Assembly (NCBI GenBank): GCA_937976335.1
Contig: CALJRW010000146.1
Coordinates: forward strand, 1 to 51,623
DNA length: 51,623 nucleotides
From: an uncultured bacterium
GTDB lineage: Bacteria; Bdellovibrionota_C; UBA2361; CALJRW01
Direction: 5' to 3'
The translations under genes were made by a program, and so were the position numbers. Positions 17,083 through 26,210 of this stretch are shown one piece after another (the stretch's first letter is position 1; each line of letters starts with the position of its first letter). Below the pieces are notes generated by a model. The model was not told the origin of the DNA, made no database searches, and worked only from the letters and a program-made list of their open reading frames with translations.

Positions 17083-17940
17083 CTAAATACCTCCTTCAAA
17101 ATATTCATCTACATGCTTCTTTAATCCTTCTTGCCAAGAAATAGGCTTTTCATGAGTAACTTCAATTAGCTTATTTGCCGAAAGAACAGAAAACTTAGGC
17201 CTCTTTGCCTTAGACGGATACTCTTCAGATGTAACTGGTAAAATTTCTTTTGTTACTACCGTCTCTAAATGGTTTGCAGATAAGTTAAAAATCTCTTTCG
17301 AGAAATCATACCAAGAAACTGGAGTTCCACTTGATACATGAAACAAGCCTGCAGCACCTTTATCAATTAACTTTAAGGTAACTTCTGCAAGCCAACCTGC
17401 CCAAGTTGGCGACATAATTTGGTCATCAACAACTTTCAAAACTTCTTTTGATTGAAAAAGTTTAATCATAGTATGAACAAAATTATGACCATAAACTCCG
17501 TGCACTGAAGAAGTTCGAATTATCAAAGCTTTTTCTCCTAAAATTTCTAAGACAGATTCTTCAGCTTTTAATTTTGATTTTCCATAAACTCCCAATGGGT
17601 TTGTTAAATCAGTTTCTAAATAAGGTGTTCCTTTTTCTCCATCAAAAACATAATCAGTTGAGAATTGAACAAATTTAGAATTACATTGACTGCAAAGTTC
17701 AGCCATTTTTTTAGGAGCCTCTGAATTTACAGAAAATGCAAGTTCTTGCTCATCTTCTTGCTTATCAACTCCTGTATGTGCTGCACAATTTACAACAATA
17801 TCAGGTTGATACTCTTCAAAAACTTTTTTTAGCTTTTCCTCATCACTTACATCTATCTCTATAGAACGTATCGAAGAAAATCTTTTTAAGATTTCAGATC
17901 CTACTTGACCAGAACCACCAAATAAAATAATTTTTTTCAT
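17083..17940 (-). CDS. rfbD: dTDP-4-dehydrorhamnose reductase
   Basis: The 285-residue SDR protein has the cofactor loop GGSGQVG (8-14), the FSTDYVFDG motif (93-101) and the Tyr119-x3-Lys123 pair in VYGKSKLKAE, all typical of RmlD/RfbD. It performs the last step of dTDP-L-rhamnose synthesis. It follows rfbB by 20 bp and precedes manC by 2 bp. The other two pathway genes (rfbA thymidylyltransferase and rfbC epimerase) are not in this window and must be elsewhere if dTDP-rhamnose is the end product. Confidence 0.92.
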   Translation of the reverse strand: MKKIILFGGSGQVGSEILKRFSSIRSIEIDVSDEEKLKKVFEEYQPDIVVNCAAHTGVDKQEDEQELAFSVNSEAPKKMAELCSQCNSKFVQFSTDYVFDGEKGTPYLETDLTNPLGVYGKSKLKAEESVLEILGEKALIIRTSSVHGVYGHNFVHTMIKLFQSKEVLKVVDDQIMSPTWAGWLAEVTLKLIDKGAAGLFHVSSGTPVSWYDFSKEIFNLSANHLETVVTKEILPVTSEEYPSKAKRPKFSVLSANKLIEVTHEKPISWQEGLKKHVDEYFEGGI

Positions 17941-17960
17941 AAGGATAATTAATTAAGGAG

Positions 17961-18980
17961 TTAGGATCTATCTCCATAATTTTTTTCATAATATTTCATA
18001 TACTCACCGGATTTAATTTTTTGCCACCATTCAGTATTTTCCTTATACCAGTTAATAGTCGTTTCTAAGCCCTCATTGAGTGAGATTGAAGGCTCCCAAT
18101 CAGTTGCATTTTTAAGTTTACTAGAATCAACTGCATATCTAAAATCATGTCCTAATCTATCAGTAACGTACTCAATTAAATCTTCCGATTTACCTAAGAT
18201 TGAAAGAATTTTTAACATAATTTCTTTATTAGGAACTTCAGACTCTAACGGACCTCCAATATTATAAACTTCTCCAGCAGCTCCTTTTTCACCGACTCTT
18301 AACACTGCTTCACAATGATCTCTTACATAAATCCAGCTTCTGACATTAGTACCATCTCCGTAAAGTGGTAGCTTCTTATCTTCCATTACATTTGAAATAA
18401 CTAAAGGAATTAATTTCTCAGGAAATTGATAAGGTCCATAATTATTAGTACAACGAGTAACTACTGCATTAAAACCATGGGTTCTAAAAGCAGCAAGAAC
18501 TAACATATCAGAACCTGCCTTTGAAGCTGAGTAAGCACTGCTTGGATCTAATGGAGTTTCTTCTACAAATCGACCCGTCTCTCCCAAGGTGCCGTAAACT
18601 TCATCAGTAGAGACATGAATAAATTTAGAAACTTCATATTTTCTAGCGTTGTTTATTAAATTTTGAGTTCCCAAGACATTTGTTCTTACAAATTCGTTAG
18701 GACTTAAGATAGATCTATCTACATGGCTTTCAGCAGCGAAATGATAGACTTGATCAAACTGTGTACTTGAAAAAACTCGCGCTAGATCTTCTTCATCACA
18801 AATATCTACTTTTTCAAATTTAATTTGCTTTGCCTCTAAAGGACTTTTAAGATTTTCTAAATTTCCAGCATACGTTAAAGCGTCAAGAGCTGTAATTTCC
18901 CAATCAGGTCTATTTTCTAATAAATGATAAACAAAGTTAGCTCCTATGAAGCCTGCAGCTCCAGTTATTAGTATTTTCAT
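17961..18980 (-). CDS. rfbB: dTDP-glucose 4,6-dehydratase
   Basis: The 339-residue enzyme carries the full RmlB signature: GAAGFIGANF (7-16), LDALTYAGNLENL, AAESHVDRSI (82-91), the STDEVYG catalytic segment with Asp126-Glu127, and Tyr150-x3-Lys154 in SAYSASKAGSD. It converts dTDP-glucose to dTDP-4-keto-6-deoxyglucose for LPS or capsule sugars. It follows lptD after 3 bp, which ties sugar precursor synthesis to LPS transport in one transcript. Confidence 0.97.
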   Translation of the reverse strand: MKILITGAAGFIGANFVYHLLENRPDWEITALDALTYAGNLENLKSPLEAKQIKFEKVDICDEEDLARVFSSTQFDQVYHFAAESHVDRSILSPNEFVRTNVLGTQNLINNARKYEVSKFIHVSTDEVYGTLGETGRFVEETPLDPSSAYSASKAGSDMLVLAAFRTHGFNAVVTRCTNNYGPYQFPEKLIPLVISNVMEDKKLPLYGDGTNVRSWIYVRDHCEAVLRVGEKGAAGEVYNIGGPLESEVPNKEIMLKILSILGKSEDLIEYVTDRLGHDFRYAVDSSKLKNATDWEPSISLNEGLETTINWYKENTEWWQKIKSGEYMKYYEKNYGDRS

Positions 18981-18983
18981 AAT

Positions 18984-21440
18984 TTAATTTACTCCTGCCC
19001 CAGCTTTTCCAAATCCAAAACTTTGAGTCAAAGCACCTAAACCTCTTAAGGACAATGTCAGAAAAGCTTGTGTCCTATTTGGATTAATTCTTTCACTCAC
19101 ACCAAAATCTAAACTCCAGCAATTACAGGCGCTAACTAACCTTAAAGCTGCCCTTGATTCAAGAAATTCATTTTGCACATCATCATACCTACCATAGCCA
19201 CCTAACTTCAATCTATCAGTTATAGCTATTTCAACATTCCCTACAATCTGACTAACAGCATTATCTACAAACCTATACTGAGCTCTTATAATATCTCCCC
19301 TATCATCTCTAAAATGAGCTCCTAACCTCCAAGAAGACAACTGCCCTCCTTCATTAGGGTTCATATTAGTTTGAAACTTCATTCCAAAGTTTCTTGTTGG
19401 AAAGATTCCTAAATCAATTCCTATATCAGATAAAGGATCTTGATTAGGATTTCTATCTTCATCCTGTTCTAAATAATCAAAACTTTGCCTGACATATAAA
19501 TTAGCAAGCTCTCTTACATTCCCTCTATTAACCTTATACACTGAAGGACTTAAAGAATCTTCAATTCCATCAAAACTAAAATTACCGAAAAGGTTACTGT
19601 CAGGTACAGTCGGTAAATCTCTTACTTCAGGAGTTAATTCAGCAATTTTTTCTTGACCAGGAATTTGAGATGTAAACCTACCTAATAAACTTGTTTTAAA
19701 ACCATAGGTAAATACGCTTAGGTTATTTAATCTATCATAACTATCAAATCTAGGATTTAAATCTTGATCTGTATCTGGAATATACCTGTAATTAAGAAAA
19801 GGTTCGATTGTATGTTTAACGCGCTTTAGTCTTAAATCCTGATTTTCTATCCCATAACTTGCAAAACTTGCAAGAAAACTATCTTCTGGAACCTGCATTA
19901 CTTTTTCTACTGCGGTAGAAATTTTGAAATTTACATCAGCTGTTGTTCTTTCATCGCCTGTCACTTCAGTATTTGTACTTGGATCAATATTGTTACTTAA
20001 ATTATAGTTAGTCTGATGGCCAGTAACACTTGCTTCTCCATTAAAGTAGTTTTTAAAATGAAAAGGAACTTTAGCACTAGGACTGAAATCAAATCTTTGA
20101 CCTTCGTACCCTTCACCTCTATAAAAATCAGTTGCTCCAAGACTAGCCCCAGCTACTAATTTCAGTCCATAAGGGTTAAAACCAAAAGGCCTAAAACTTT
20201 TTTTAGCGTTTAAAGTTGCAGTAGGTAATCTTTGAAAAACTAAATCGTCATCTCTTAGCAAATCTTGGTTATACTCAGCAGCAACCTCTCCATAAACATA
20301 ATCTCCAAACTGAGATCTTAGAAGAGCCTTAGATGTTGCATACCGAGAGTTATACCTTCCTATATCCTGATCTTCAATTTCACGAAGAAATAAATCATCA
20401 CTGACGTAACGTATATCTGCAGAAAACGACGAAGGAATGTATGCATTTGGCTCGCTTTGCCAATAATGCTTATAGTACCCACCTATTCGTTCTTCATCAA
20501 AAGTTCCATCCTCAAGACCAGTGATATTTGTCCCTCTTAAGCTTCCATCTCGCCTACTCTCGTCTGAAAGATAGAATCTAGTGTCAATAGAATGTCTCAT
20601 TGAAAAAATCTTTCTAAACTCAAAAGAACTTCCAATTCTACTTTGAGTTTCAATAAAAGGACGTAAGGTAAAATCAGTATGGTCGTCTATCACTCCAAAA
20701 ATTGGAACACTAAGTTGGATCCCGTCTTGATTCCCGTAACCATATGTTGGAGCTAAAACACCACTCTGTCTTTCTACTTTTACTGGGAAAGCTAAATAGG
20801 GAGTATAGAAAAGAGGTACTCCATGAAATTGAAACAAGGCATGCTTAGCCTTTGCATATCCATTAACTTCAATATCGGTACTTTTGCAAGTTAATTTCCA
20901 CGGCAACTCTCCATCGGCACAATGACAAGTACTGAAAATGCTGTCATACGCTCTATACTCAAAATCAGAATCCTTATAAAAGTCATTCGCAAGAAGCTTA
21001 TAACCACCTTCTTCGAAAACAGTTGTAGCATTAAAGAAACTCCCAGTTTCAGTGTCCATATTTAATGTTGCGCTTTTAGAAGCAATTTCAGCTTCAGGCG
21101 TTGTAAACAAAACATTACCTCCAAGACTTGCATCCTGAGACTCTGTATTTAAAAGAACCTCATCAGCTTGAACGAACAAACCACCTTGAGTAATTAAGAC
21201 TCCACCTGACCCTTTCATCTCTTTACTCTTCTCAAGATACTCTATTTGAGGCGCTTTAAAATCCATTCCTTGTTTTACAGAAGTATCTGAAGCAATGATT
21301 TGTTTTAATTGACGTTTTTCTCTCTCTTCTATTTTAGGATTATCTTCTTCAAAAATGTATCTACTTTCTGGCGCTTCAACCTGAGTCAAAGAAACTGAAG
21401 GTAACAATAAGAAAAGCAAAAGTAGAACTATTCTCTTCAA
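18984..21440 (-). CDS. lptD: LPS-assembly outer-membrane protein LptD
   Basis: The 818-residue protein begins with a signal peptide (KRIVLLLLFLLLPSVSLTQ). An OstA/LptA-like N-terminal domain follows at about 55-180, with MKGSGGVLITQGGLFVQADEV and GNVLFTTPEAEIASKSA (in parts). The rest is a long beta-barrel domain with many alternating Tyr/Phe strands. The Cys pairs CHC (near residue 165) and CNC (near 775) correspond to the cysteines that form the functional disulfides between plug domain and barrel. LptD with LptE inserts LPS into the outer leaflet. Its start overlaps the accD stop by 4 bp. Lipoprotein LptE is not seen here. Confidence 0.94.
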   Translation of the reverse strand: MKRIVLLLLFLLLPSVSLTQVEAPESRYIFEEDNPKIEEREKRQLKQIIASDTSVKQGMDFKAPQIEYLEKSKEMKGSGGVLITQGGLFVQADEVLLNTESQDASLGGNVLFTTPEAEIASKSATLNMDTETGSFFNATTVFEEGGYKLLANDFYKDSDFEYRAYDSIFSTCHCADGELPWKLTCKSTDIEVNGYAKAKHALFQFHGVPLFYTPYLAFPVKVERQSGVLAPTYGYGNQDGIQLSVPIFGVIDDHTDFTLRPFIETQSRIGSSFEFRKIFSMRHSIDTRFYLSDESRRDGSLRGTNITGLEDGTFDEERIGGYYKHYWQSEPNAYIPSSFSADIRYVSDDLFLREIEDQDIGRYNSRYATSKALLRSQFGDYVYGEVAAEYNQDLLRDDDLVFQRLPTATLNAKKSFRPFGFNPYGLKLVAGASLGATDFYRGEGYEGQRFDFSPSAKVPFHFKNYFNGEASVTGHQTNYNLSNNIDPSTNTEVTGDERTTADVNFKISTAVEKVMQVPEDSFLASFASYGIENQDLRLKRVKHTIEPFLNYRYIPDTDQDLNPRFDSYDRLNNLSVFTYGFKTSLLGRFTSQIPGQEKIAELTPEVRDLPTVPDSNLFGNFSFDGIEDSLSPSVYKVNRGNVRELANLYVRQSFDYLEQDEDRNPNQDPLSDIGIDLGIFPTRNFGMKFQTNMNPNEGGQLSSWRLGAHFRDDRGDIIRAQYRFVDNAVSQIVGNVEIAITDRLKLGGYGRYDDVQNEFLESRAALRLVSACNCWSLDFGVSERINPNRTQAFLTLSLRGLGALTQSFGFGKAGAGVN

Positions 21441-22291
21441 TTCCCAAATCCAAAGTTCGAGAGAATTAGAGATATTTCTTCTCGAAGATTTAATCTATGC
21501 ACAATCCTATCAACCATCCCGTGCTCTAAAAGAAACTCAGAAGTTTGAAAGCCCTTTGGTAATTTTTGCCTAATAGTTTGTTCAATAACTCTTGGGCCTG
21601 CAAATCCAATTAAAGCCCCGGGCTCTGCCAAATTAACATCTCCAAGCATGGCAAATGAAGCAGCAACTCCACCGGTAGTTGGATGAGTAAGAACCGAGAT
21701 ATAAGGAACTCTTGCTTGCCCTAGCTTTCCAAGAGCAGCACTTACTTTTGCCATTTGCATTAGTGAAAAAATACCTTCTTGCATTCTAGCTCCACCAGAT
21801 GCAGAAACAATTATAACTGGCGTTTTTTCTTCTATACCAACTTCAATCATCTGAGCCAATCGTTCCCCAACAACTGACCCCATGCTTCCACCCATAAAGG
21901 CGAATTCAAAAACTCCTAAAAGAACTGGAAACTTATTGATTTTTGCACGTCCTGTAATTACAGCTTCAGAAGAATTAGATTTTTTTTCTGCAGCTTTAAG
22001 TCTATCTTTATATTTTTTTTGATCCTTAAACCCTAAAGGGTCAGTAGGCTTAATGTCAGCTCCAATTTCCTGAAAGGAGTGTCTATCAACTAAAATTGGA
22101 ATTCTTTCTTGGGCTTTTAAACGGAAGTGATAATCACACTGGGGACAGACACCAAAATTCTTTCTTAACTCTTTGGTGTAAACTAAAGAACTACAACCAG
22201 AACACTTAGTCCACGTATCCTCAGGTATTTCAACCCTAGAAGTATCTTCCAGCTTAGGCTTAGGTGCTTTTTGTCTTGAAAACCAACTCAT
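21437..22291 (-). CDS. accD: Acetyl-CoA carboxylase carboxyltransferase beta subunit
   Basis: The start is placed at the ATG at 22291 (284 residues), because a GGAGG site lies just upstream and the family begins MSWF; a frame start at 22327 would add 12 unlikely residues. The zinc finger is visible as Cys30-x2-Cys33 and Cys49-x2-Cys52, followed by the crotonase-like domain with GSMGSVVGER, SASGGARMQEG and the Gly-rich PTTGGVAASFAMLGD. AccD with AccA transfers carboxyl from biotin to acetyl-CoA, the first step of fatty-acid synthesis. It heads the lptD-nucleotide-sugar run. Confidence 0.97.
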   Translation of the reverse strand: MSWFSRQKAPKPKLEDTSRVEIPEDTWTKCSGCSSLVYTKELRKNFGVCPQCDYHFRLKAQERIPILVDRHSFQEIGADIKPTDPLGFKDQKKYKDRLKAAEKKSNSSEAVITGRAKINKFPVLLGVFEFAFMGGSMGSVVGERLAQMIEVGIEEKTPVIIVSASGGARMQEGIFSLMQMAKVSAALGKLGQARVPYISVLTHPTTGGVAASFAMLGDVNLAEPGALIGFAGPRVIEQTIRQKLPKGFQTSEFLLEHGMVDRIVHRLNLREEISLILSNFGFGN

Positions 22292-22362
22292 ATCAGCCTC
22301 CAAAGTTACTAATATTTTTAAGAGCACGCAAGCTTAGTTAAATCTTTTATAAACGAACTAAG

Positions 22363-22381
22363 TAGTTAAAAATATTAACTA
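22363..22381. promoter_or_regulatory. AT-rich palindrome between divergent accD and the NIF3-like gene
   Basis: TAGTTAA and TTAACTA form a perfect 7-bp inverted repeat around AAATA, in the middle of a divergent promoter region. It could be a protein-binding site; composition alone makes chance occurrence possible. Confidence 0.25.
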
Positions 22382-22423
22382 AAGTATTGATTTTCTGTTC
22401 TCTATCTGATACTTATTTTAAAA

Positions 22424-23188
22424 GTGACAACAATAAATAAAATATTAGCATACTTTGACAGCCTTTTGGTTCCTGAAATCTATTCTGATTATTGCTTCAA
22501 TGGCCTTCAAATAGAATCTTCTAACACGGAAGTTAGAAAAGTTTCTTTTGCAGTTGATGCAGGAGAGTCCATTTTAGATAAAGCAATCGCAGCAAACTCA
22601 GACTTACTAGTAGTTCACCATGGTGTTTTTTGGAATAATATAGATAAAATAACAGGCAATTTATCCAAAAAACTCAAGAAAGTTTTCTCTGCTAATTTAA
22701 ACCTTTACGTATCTCATTTACCGCTTGATGCTAATAAGGAAGTTGGAAATAATTATGAATTTGGAAGATTTTTAAATCTTTCAGACCTATCCCCTTTTGC
22801 AAAATACAAAGATTTTTTTATTGGAACAGAGGGAACTCTTCCCAAACCTGTAAATATTGAAGAGCTAGTTCAAAAAATAACTACTTTGATAGGCTATACT
22901 AATCACTTACTGCTTCCATTTGGAAAAAAAGAAATACAAAAAGTGGGAATTGCCTCTGGCTCTGGGGGAAATTATATCCCAGAAGCAAAACTTCGAGGCT
23001 TAGACTTATTAATCTCTGGAGAAGCAAAGCATGAACACTATCATTTATCAAAAGAATATGAGATAAATTCTCTCTTTGTCGGACATTATGCAAGTGAAAC
23101 ATTTGGAGTACTTGCATTAAAAAGAAAAATCGAGGAAAACTTTAAAGACATAGAGACTTTATTTATTGACGAACCAACTGGAATTTAG
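22424..23188 (+). CDS. NIF3-like (DUF34/YbgI) dinuclear metal-binding protein
   Basis: The 254-residue protein has the NIF3 signature: NGLQIES near residue 26, VVHHGVFW with metal ligands His65-His66, SHLPLDAN (the next ligand segment), and near the C terminus ISGEAKHEHYH and VGHYASETFGVLALK with further His/Glu ligands. NIF3 proteins form toroid hexamers; proposed roles include GTP cyclohydrolase I-like or metal-chaperone activity. The start is GTG. The stop is 13 bp before the pgk ATG, so the two are probably co-transcribed. Confidence 0.93.
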   Translation: MTTINKILAYFDSLLVPEIYSDYCFNGLQIESSNTEVRKVSFAVDAGESILDKAIAANSDLLVVHHGVFWNNIDKITGNLSKKLKKVFSANLNLYVSHLPLDANKEVGNNYEFGRFLNLSDLSPFAKYKDFFIGTEGTLPKPVNIEELVQKITTLIGYTNHLLLPFGKKEIQKVGIASGSGGNYIPEAKLRGLDLLISGEAKHEHYHLSKEYEINSLFVGHYASETFGVLALKRKIEENFKDIETLFIDEPTGI

Positions 23189-23201
23189 AAAAGAAAAAAA
23201 A

Positions 23202-24377
23202 ATGAGAAGCATAGAAGATTTAAATTTAACAAATAAAAGAGTATTAATAAGAGCAGACTTAAATGTCCCGCTAAATTCAAAGCAAGATATTACAGATACT
23301 ACACGAATTGATAGTTTTTTACCGACTTTAGAACTAGTTTTAAGTAAGGGTGGAAAGCCAATTGTAATTTCACATCTTGGAAGACCAAAAGGACAGAAAG
23401 ATCCAAAACTTTCTCTTAAACCAGTATCTGATTACATTGCTGGAAAAATCAATAAAACAGTTACTTTTCTAAACGACTGCCTTGGAACAGAAGTTGAACA
23501 AAAATCAAATTCAATTGCAGACAATGAAGTTTTAATTTTAGAAAATCTTAGATTTTACAGTCAAGAAAAATCTAACGATCCATCTTTCGCAAAATCCCTT
23601 TCTAATTTGGCAGACATATACGTAAATGACGCATTTGCAACTGCCCATAGAAGTCACGCTTCAATAACTGGCGTTACAGAGCTAGTAACAGAAAAAGCTC
23701 CTGGCTTATTGATGCAAAAAGAAATCAATTACTATCAAAAAGCACTCGTTGACCCAGCTCGGCCGCTTTGTATAATAATTGGCGGTGCAAAAGTATCCTC
23801 TAAACTCGAAGCTCTTATGAATATTGCAACACTTGCAGATAAAATCATTATTGGCGGCGCTATGGCAAATACTTTCTTAGCTGCTCAAGGAATGCAAATG
23901 GGACGTTCTTTGTATGAACAAGATCTTTTTCCAAAAATCATTGAACTTCTTGCTATACTAGCAAAAAAAGGCTGCAAACTTTATCTACCGGTAGATTTTA
24001 GAATTGGCTCATCACTTAAAGCTAAAGACCTACCAACAATTGTAACAAGCCAAGAAATTCCTGCAGATAGTATGGCGCTCGACATTGGACCAGCTAGCAG
24101 CCTCTTATTTGAAACTGCAGTTAAAAACGCTTCCACAATTGTTTGGAATGGACCTATGGGAGCTTTTGAGAATGAACTTTATAGTGAAGGAACATTTGAA
24201 CTCACAAAAGCTGTTGCAAGCGCAAGCGGATTAACAGTTGCTGGCGGAGGTGACACTATTGCTGCAATTACTCAAATGGAAATGAGCCATAAGTTTGATT
24301 ATATTTCAACTGGCGGCGGAGCTTTTTTATCCTTACTTGAAGGCAAAGAGTTGCCTGGGTTTAAGGCGCTTGGTTAG
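23202..24377 (+). CDS. pgk: Phosphoglycerate kinase
   Basis: The start is the ATG at 23202 (391 residues); a longer TTG-initiated frame from 23166 would overlap the NIF3-like gene and adds residues not found in the family. Motifs: RADLNVPL near the N terminus, HLGRPKG, ENLRF, DAFATAHRSHAS, VDFRIG, WNGPMGAFE and the nucleotide-site GGGDTIAAI. It catalyses ATP formation from 1,3-bisphosphoglycerate in glycolysis. The length fits monomeric bacterial Pgk. Confidence 0.97.
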   Translation: MRSIEDLNLTNKRVLIRADLNVPLNSKQDITDTTRIDSFLPTLELVLSKGGKPIVISHLGRPKGQKDPKLSLKPVSDYIAGKINKTVTFLNDCLGTEVEQKSNSIADNEVLILENLRFYSQEKSNDPSFAKSLSNLADIYVNDAFATAHRSHASITGVTELVTEKAPGLLMQKEINYYQKALVDPARPLCIIIGGAKVSSKLEALMNIATLADKIIIGGAMANTFLAAQGMQMGRSLYEQDLFPKIIELLAILAKKGCKLYLPVDFRIGSSLKAKDLPTIVTSQEIPADSMALDIGPASSLLFETAVKNASTIVWNGPMGAFENELYSEGTFELTKAVASASGLTVAGGGDTIAAITQMEMSHKFDYISTGGGAFLSLLEGKELPGFKALG

Positions 24378-24647
24378 TAAAAGTCTATCACTTATTGCTT
24401 GCAAGATTTTTACTGTTTTGTCATTTATTAGTTTTTTAAATTTTTTAGATAACTGAGTAATTCTTAACTACAAAGAATCCGTAGTAATAAAACAGCAGTT
24501 TAATTTAATGTCAAATTGAACGCAAACTAAAAAATCTATGTTTTATTTTGATCATTAGTTATAAACACTTATAAAGGTGAGTCGAAAAATACAATTCTGC
24601 TATGAAAAAAGCTTGTTAGAAAACATTTGGCATTATACAACGTTTAA
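24378..24647. other. Gene-free stretch after pgk
   Basis: There are 270 AT-rich bases with no open frame of note, no T-run hairpin and no tRNA-like structure that I can see. It presumably holds the promoter of the membrane protein gene at 24648. Confidence 0.4.
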
Positions 24648-25310
24648 ATGACCACCCCCATCGGCGGAATAGCATTCTTCCTCTCCTTTCCCTGCCTGCT
24701 CTATGTCTGCATTGCTAATTTTATCCTAATACCTACTTTTCTAGATATCAGCGCCACAAAAAACCTGAGCCAATTTGGAGCTGGCTTTTTAGTAGGAGTT
24801 CTAATTGCAAGCTTTTACATTAAAGATCGTCTTTCTGTGTTTATTCACGAATTAGAACACTCTATTGTTGCTAATCTTTGTGGAAATAAACACAAAGAAA
24901 TGAAGTACGAAAGCGATACTGGTCATTATAAATACGAGTACACAAAAGAAACCGAAAAGTATAATGCATTAATTTCACTAGCTCCTTATTTTCTTCCTAC
25001 TTTTTTGTTTCTAGCTATTGTTATCAATGTTTTGTTTTATTTAAGCACTCAATCTGTACTAATCGTTATATTAGGCATTGGTTATGGAATAGATCTAAAA
25101 AAAAACTGGGCTGATGTTTCACCGATTCAAACTGATTTTACTGGAATTAGAGGCGGATACTATGTTGGCTTAGTATTTGTCTTTCTAATTAATATTGCCA
25201 TTGGATCTTTTTTATTAATCTGGGTTATGCAACAAAATGCTGGAGTTGCTCAGGTTTTTCTTAGGCAATGGGAATTTTGGGGAAGATGCTATTTATCGTT
25301 TTTTAGTTAA
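24648..25310 (+). CDS. Membrane protein with HExxH motif, M50-like
   Basis: The 220-residue protein has about five or six hydrophobic segments. HELEH at residues 67-71 sits at the start of a helix just after a transmembrane segment, as in intramembrane zinc metalloproteases of the M50 type (HExxH). Polar residues Asp149, Asp155 and Asp163 in the loop DLKKNWADVSPIQTDFTG are candidates for the third zinc ligand. The soluble loop between (about 78-105) is charged. I do not recognise a closer family; peptidase activity is inferred from the motif only. It stands alone between pgk and truA. Confidence 0.65.
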   Translation: MTTPIGGIAFFLSFPCLLYVCIANFILIPTFLDISATKNLSQFGAGFLVGVLIASFYIKDRLSVFIHELEHSIVANLCGNKHKEMKYESDTGHYKYEYTKETEKYNALISLAPYFLPTFLFLAIVINVLFYLSTQSVLIVILGIGYGIDLKKNWADVSPIQTDFTGIRGGYYVGLVFVFLINIAIGSFLLIWVMQQNAGVAQVFLRQWEFWGRCYLSFFS

Positions 25311-25392
25311 TAGACTGAGGACAAATACAGAAAGTCCAAAAAAAGCTATTTTTCTAAAAACTTAAAAATTTTTGATAATGAGGTTGTAAAAA

Positions 25393-26127
25393 TTAATACT
25401 TAACCCAATCCAAAAAAAGCCCTTCGGGTGGAGCAGTTCTTCCAGCTCTTTCTCTATCTTGAGCTTTAAGTATTTTTCCAATACTTTCTAATTTAGTATT
25501 AGTTTTTCCTCTATCAACTAAAGTTCCTACAATAATTCTAACCATATTTTTCAAAAACCCCTTGCCTTCTATACTTATTTTAAGCATATCATTTTCTTTC
25601 ACTATGGCTATGTTTGAAATTGTTTTTATAGCAGTCGTAGCACAACAGTTAGATGATCTAAAACTTGAAAAATTATGCTCACCAATTAACGCTTTAGACT
25701 CTTCCGTGATTAAAACTAAATTTAAATCAGCACTAACGTGCCATACTTTTTTATTTAAAGTAGGAGGCATTTTACGATTAAGAATATAATATGAGTATTG
25801 CTTAGAAAGAGCATCTCTTTGAGAATGAAAATCATCTGACACTTCTTTAATACTTAAAACAGCAACTTCATTTTTTAACAGAGAGCTAATAGCATACATG
25901 AATTTACCTTCATCTAGCTTTGAACCCACTGTAAAATGGGCAACTTGAGCTCGAGCATGAACTCCCGCATCAGTTCTTCCTGAAGCTACCGGAATAGTAC
26001 TTTTTTCACCTAAATAAATTTCAATTGCTTTATGTAATTCTTCTTGAATAGTTCTAACTCTTGGCTGAATTTGCCAGCCGTGAAAATTTGTTCCATCATA
26101 CTCAAATAAGATTTTATACTTAGGCAT
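25393..26127 (-). CDS. truA: tRNA pseudouridine(38-40) synthase
   Basis: The 244-residue protein starts with YKILFEYDGTNFHGWQ, the TruA N-terminal strand. It has the catalytic Asp53 in SGRTDAGVHA, then SALSKQYSYYI, EGKGFLKNMVRIIVGTLV and a C-terminal RAGRTAPPEGLFLDWVKY. These make the assignment secure. TruA modifies U38-U40 in the anticodon stem of many tRNAs. It follows the asd-like gene by 83 bp on the same strand. Confidence 0.97.
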   Translation of the reverse strand: MPKYKILFEYDGTNFHGWQIQPRVRTIQEELHKAIEIYLGEKSTIPVASGRTDAGVHARAQVAHFTVGSKLDEGKFMYAISSLLKNEVAVLSIKEVSDDFHSQRDALSKQYSYYILNRKMPPTLNKKVWHVSADLNLVLITEESKALIGEHNFSSFRSSNCCATTAIKTISNIAIVKENDMLKISIEGKGFLKNMVRIIVGTLVDRGKTNTKLESIGKILKAQDRERAGRTAPPEGLFLDWVKY

Positions 26128-26210
26128 TAAGTACCTTATTTACGTCTTTCATACACACTTGATTACATATTAAAAATAAGTATCTCACAAAAAAAACTGA
26201 ACATCTTAGT

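Noticed and set aside
22292-22327. Longer N terminus for AccD
   Set aside because: The ATG at 22291 has a GGAGG site at good spacing and gives the typical MSWF start.
23166-23201. Longer N terminus for phosphoglycerate kinase
   Set aside because: It would start at a TTG inside the NIF3-like gene. The ATG at 23202 gives the normal family start.
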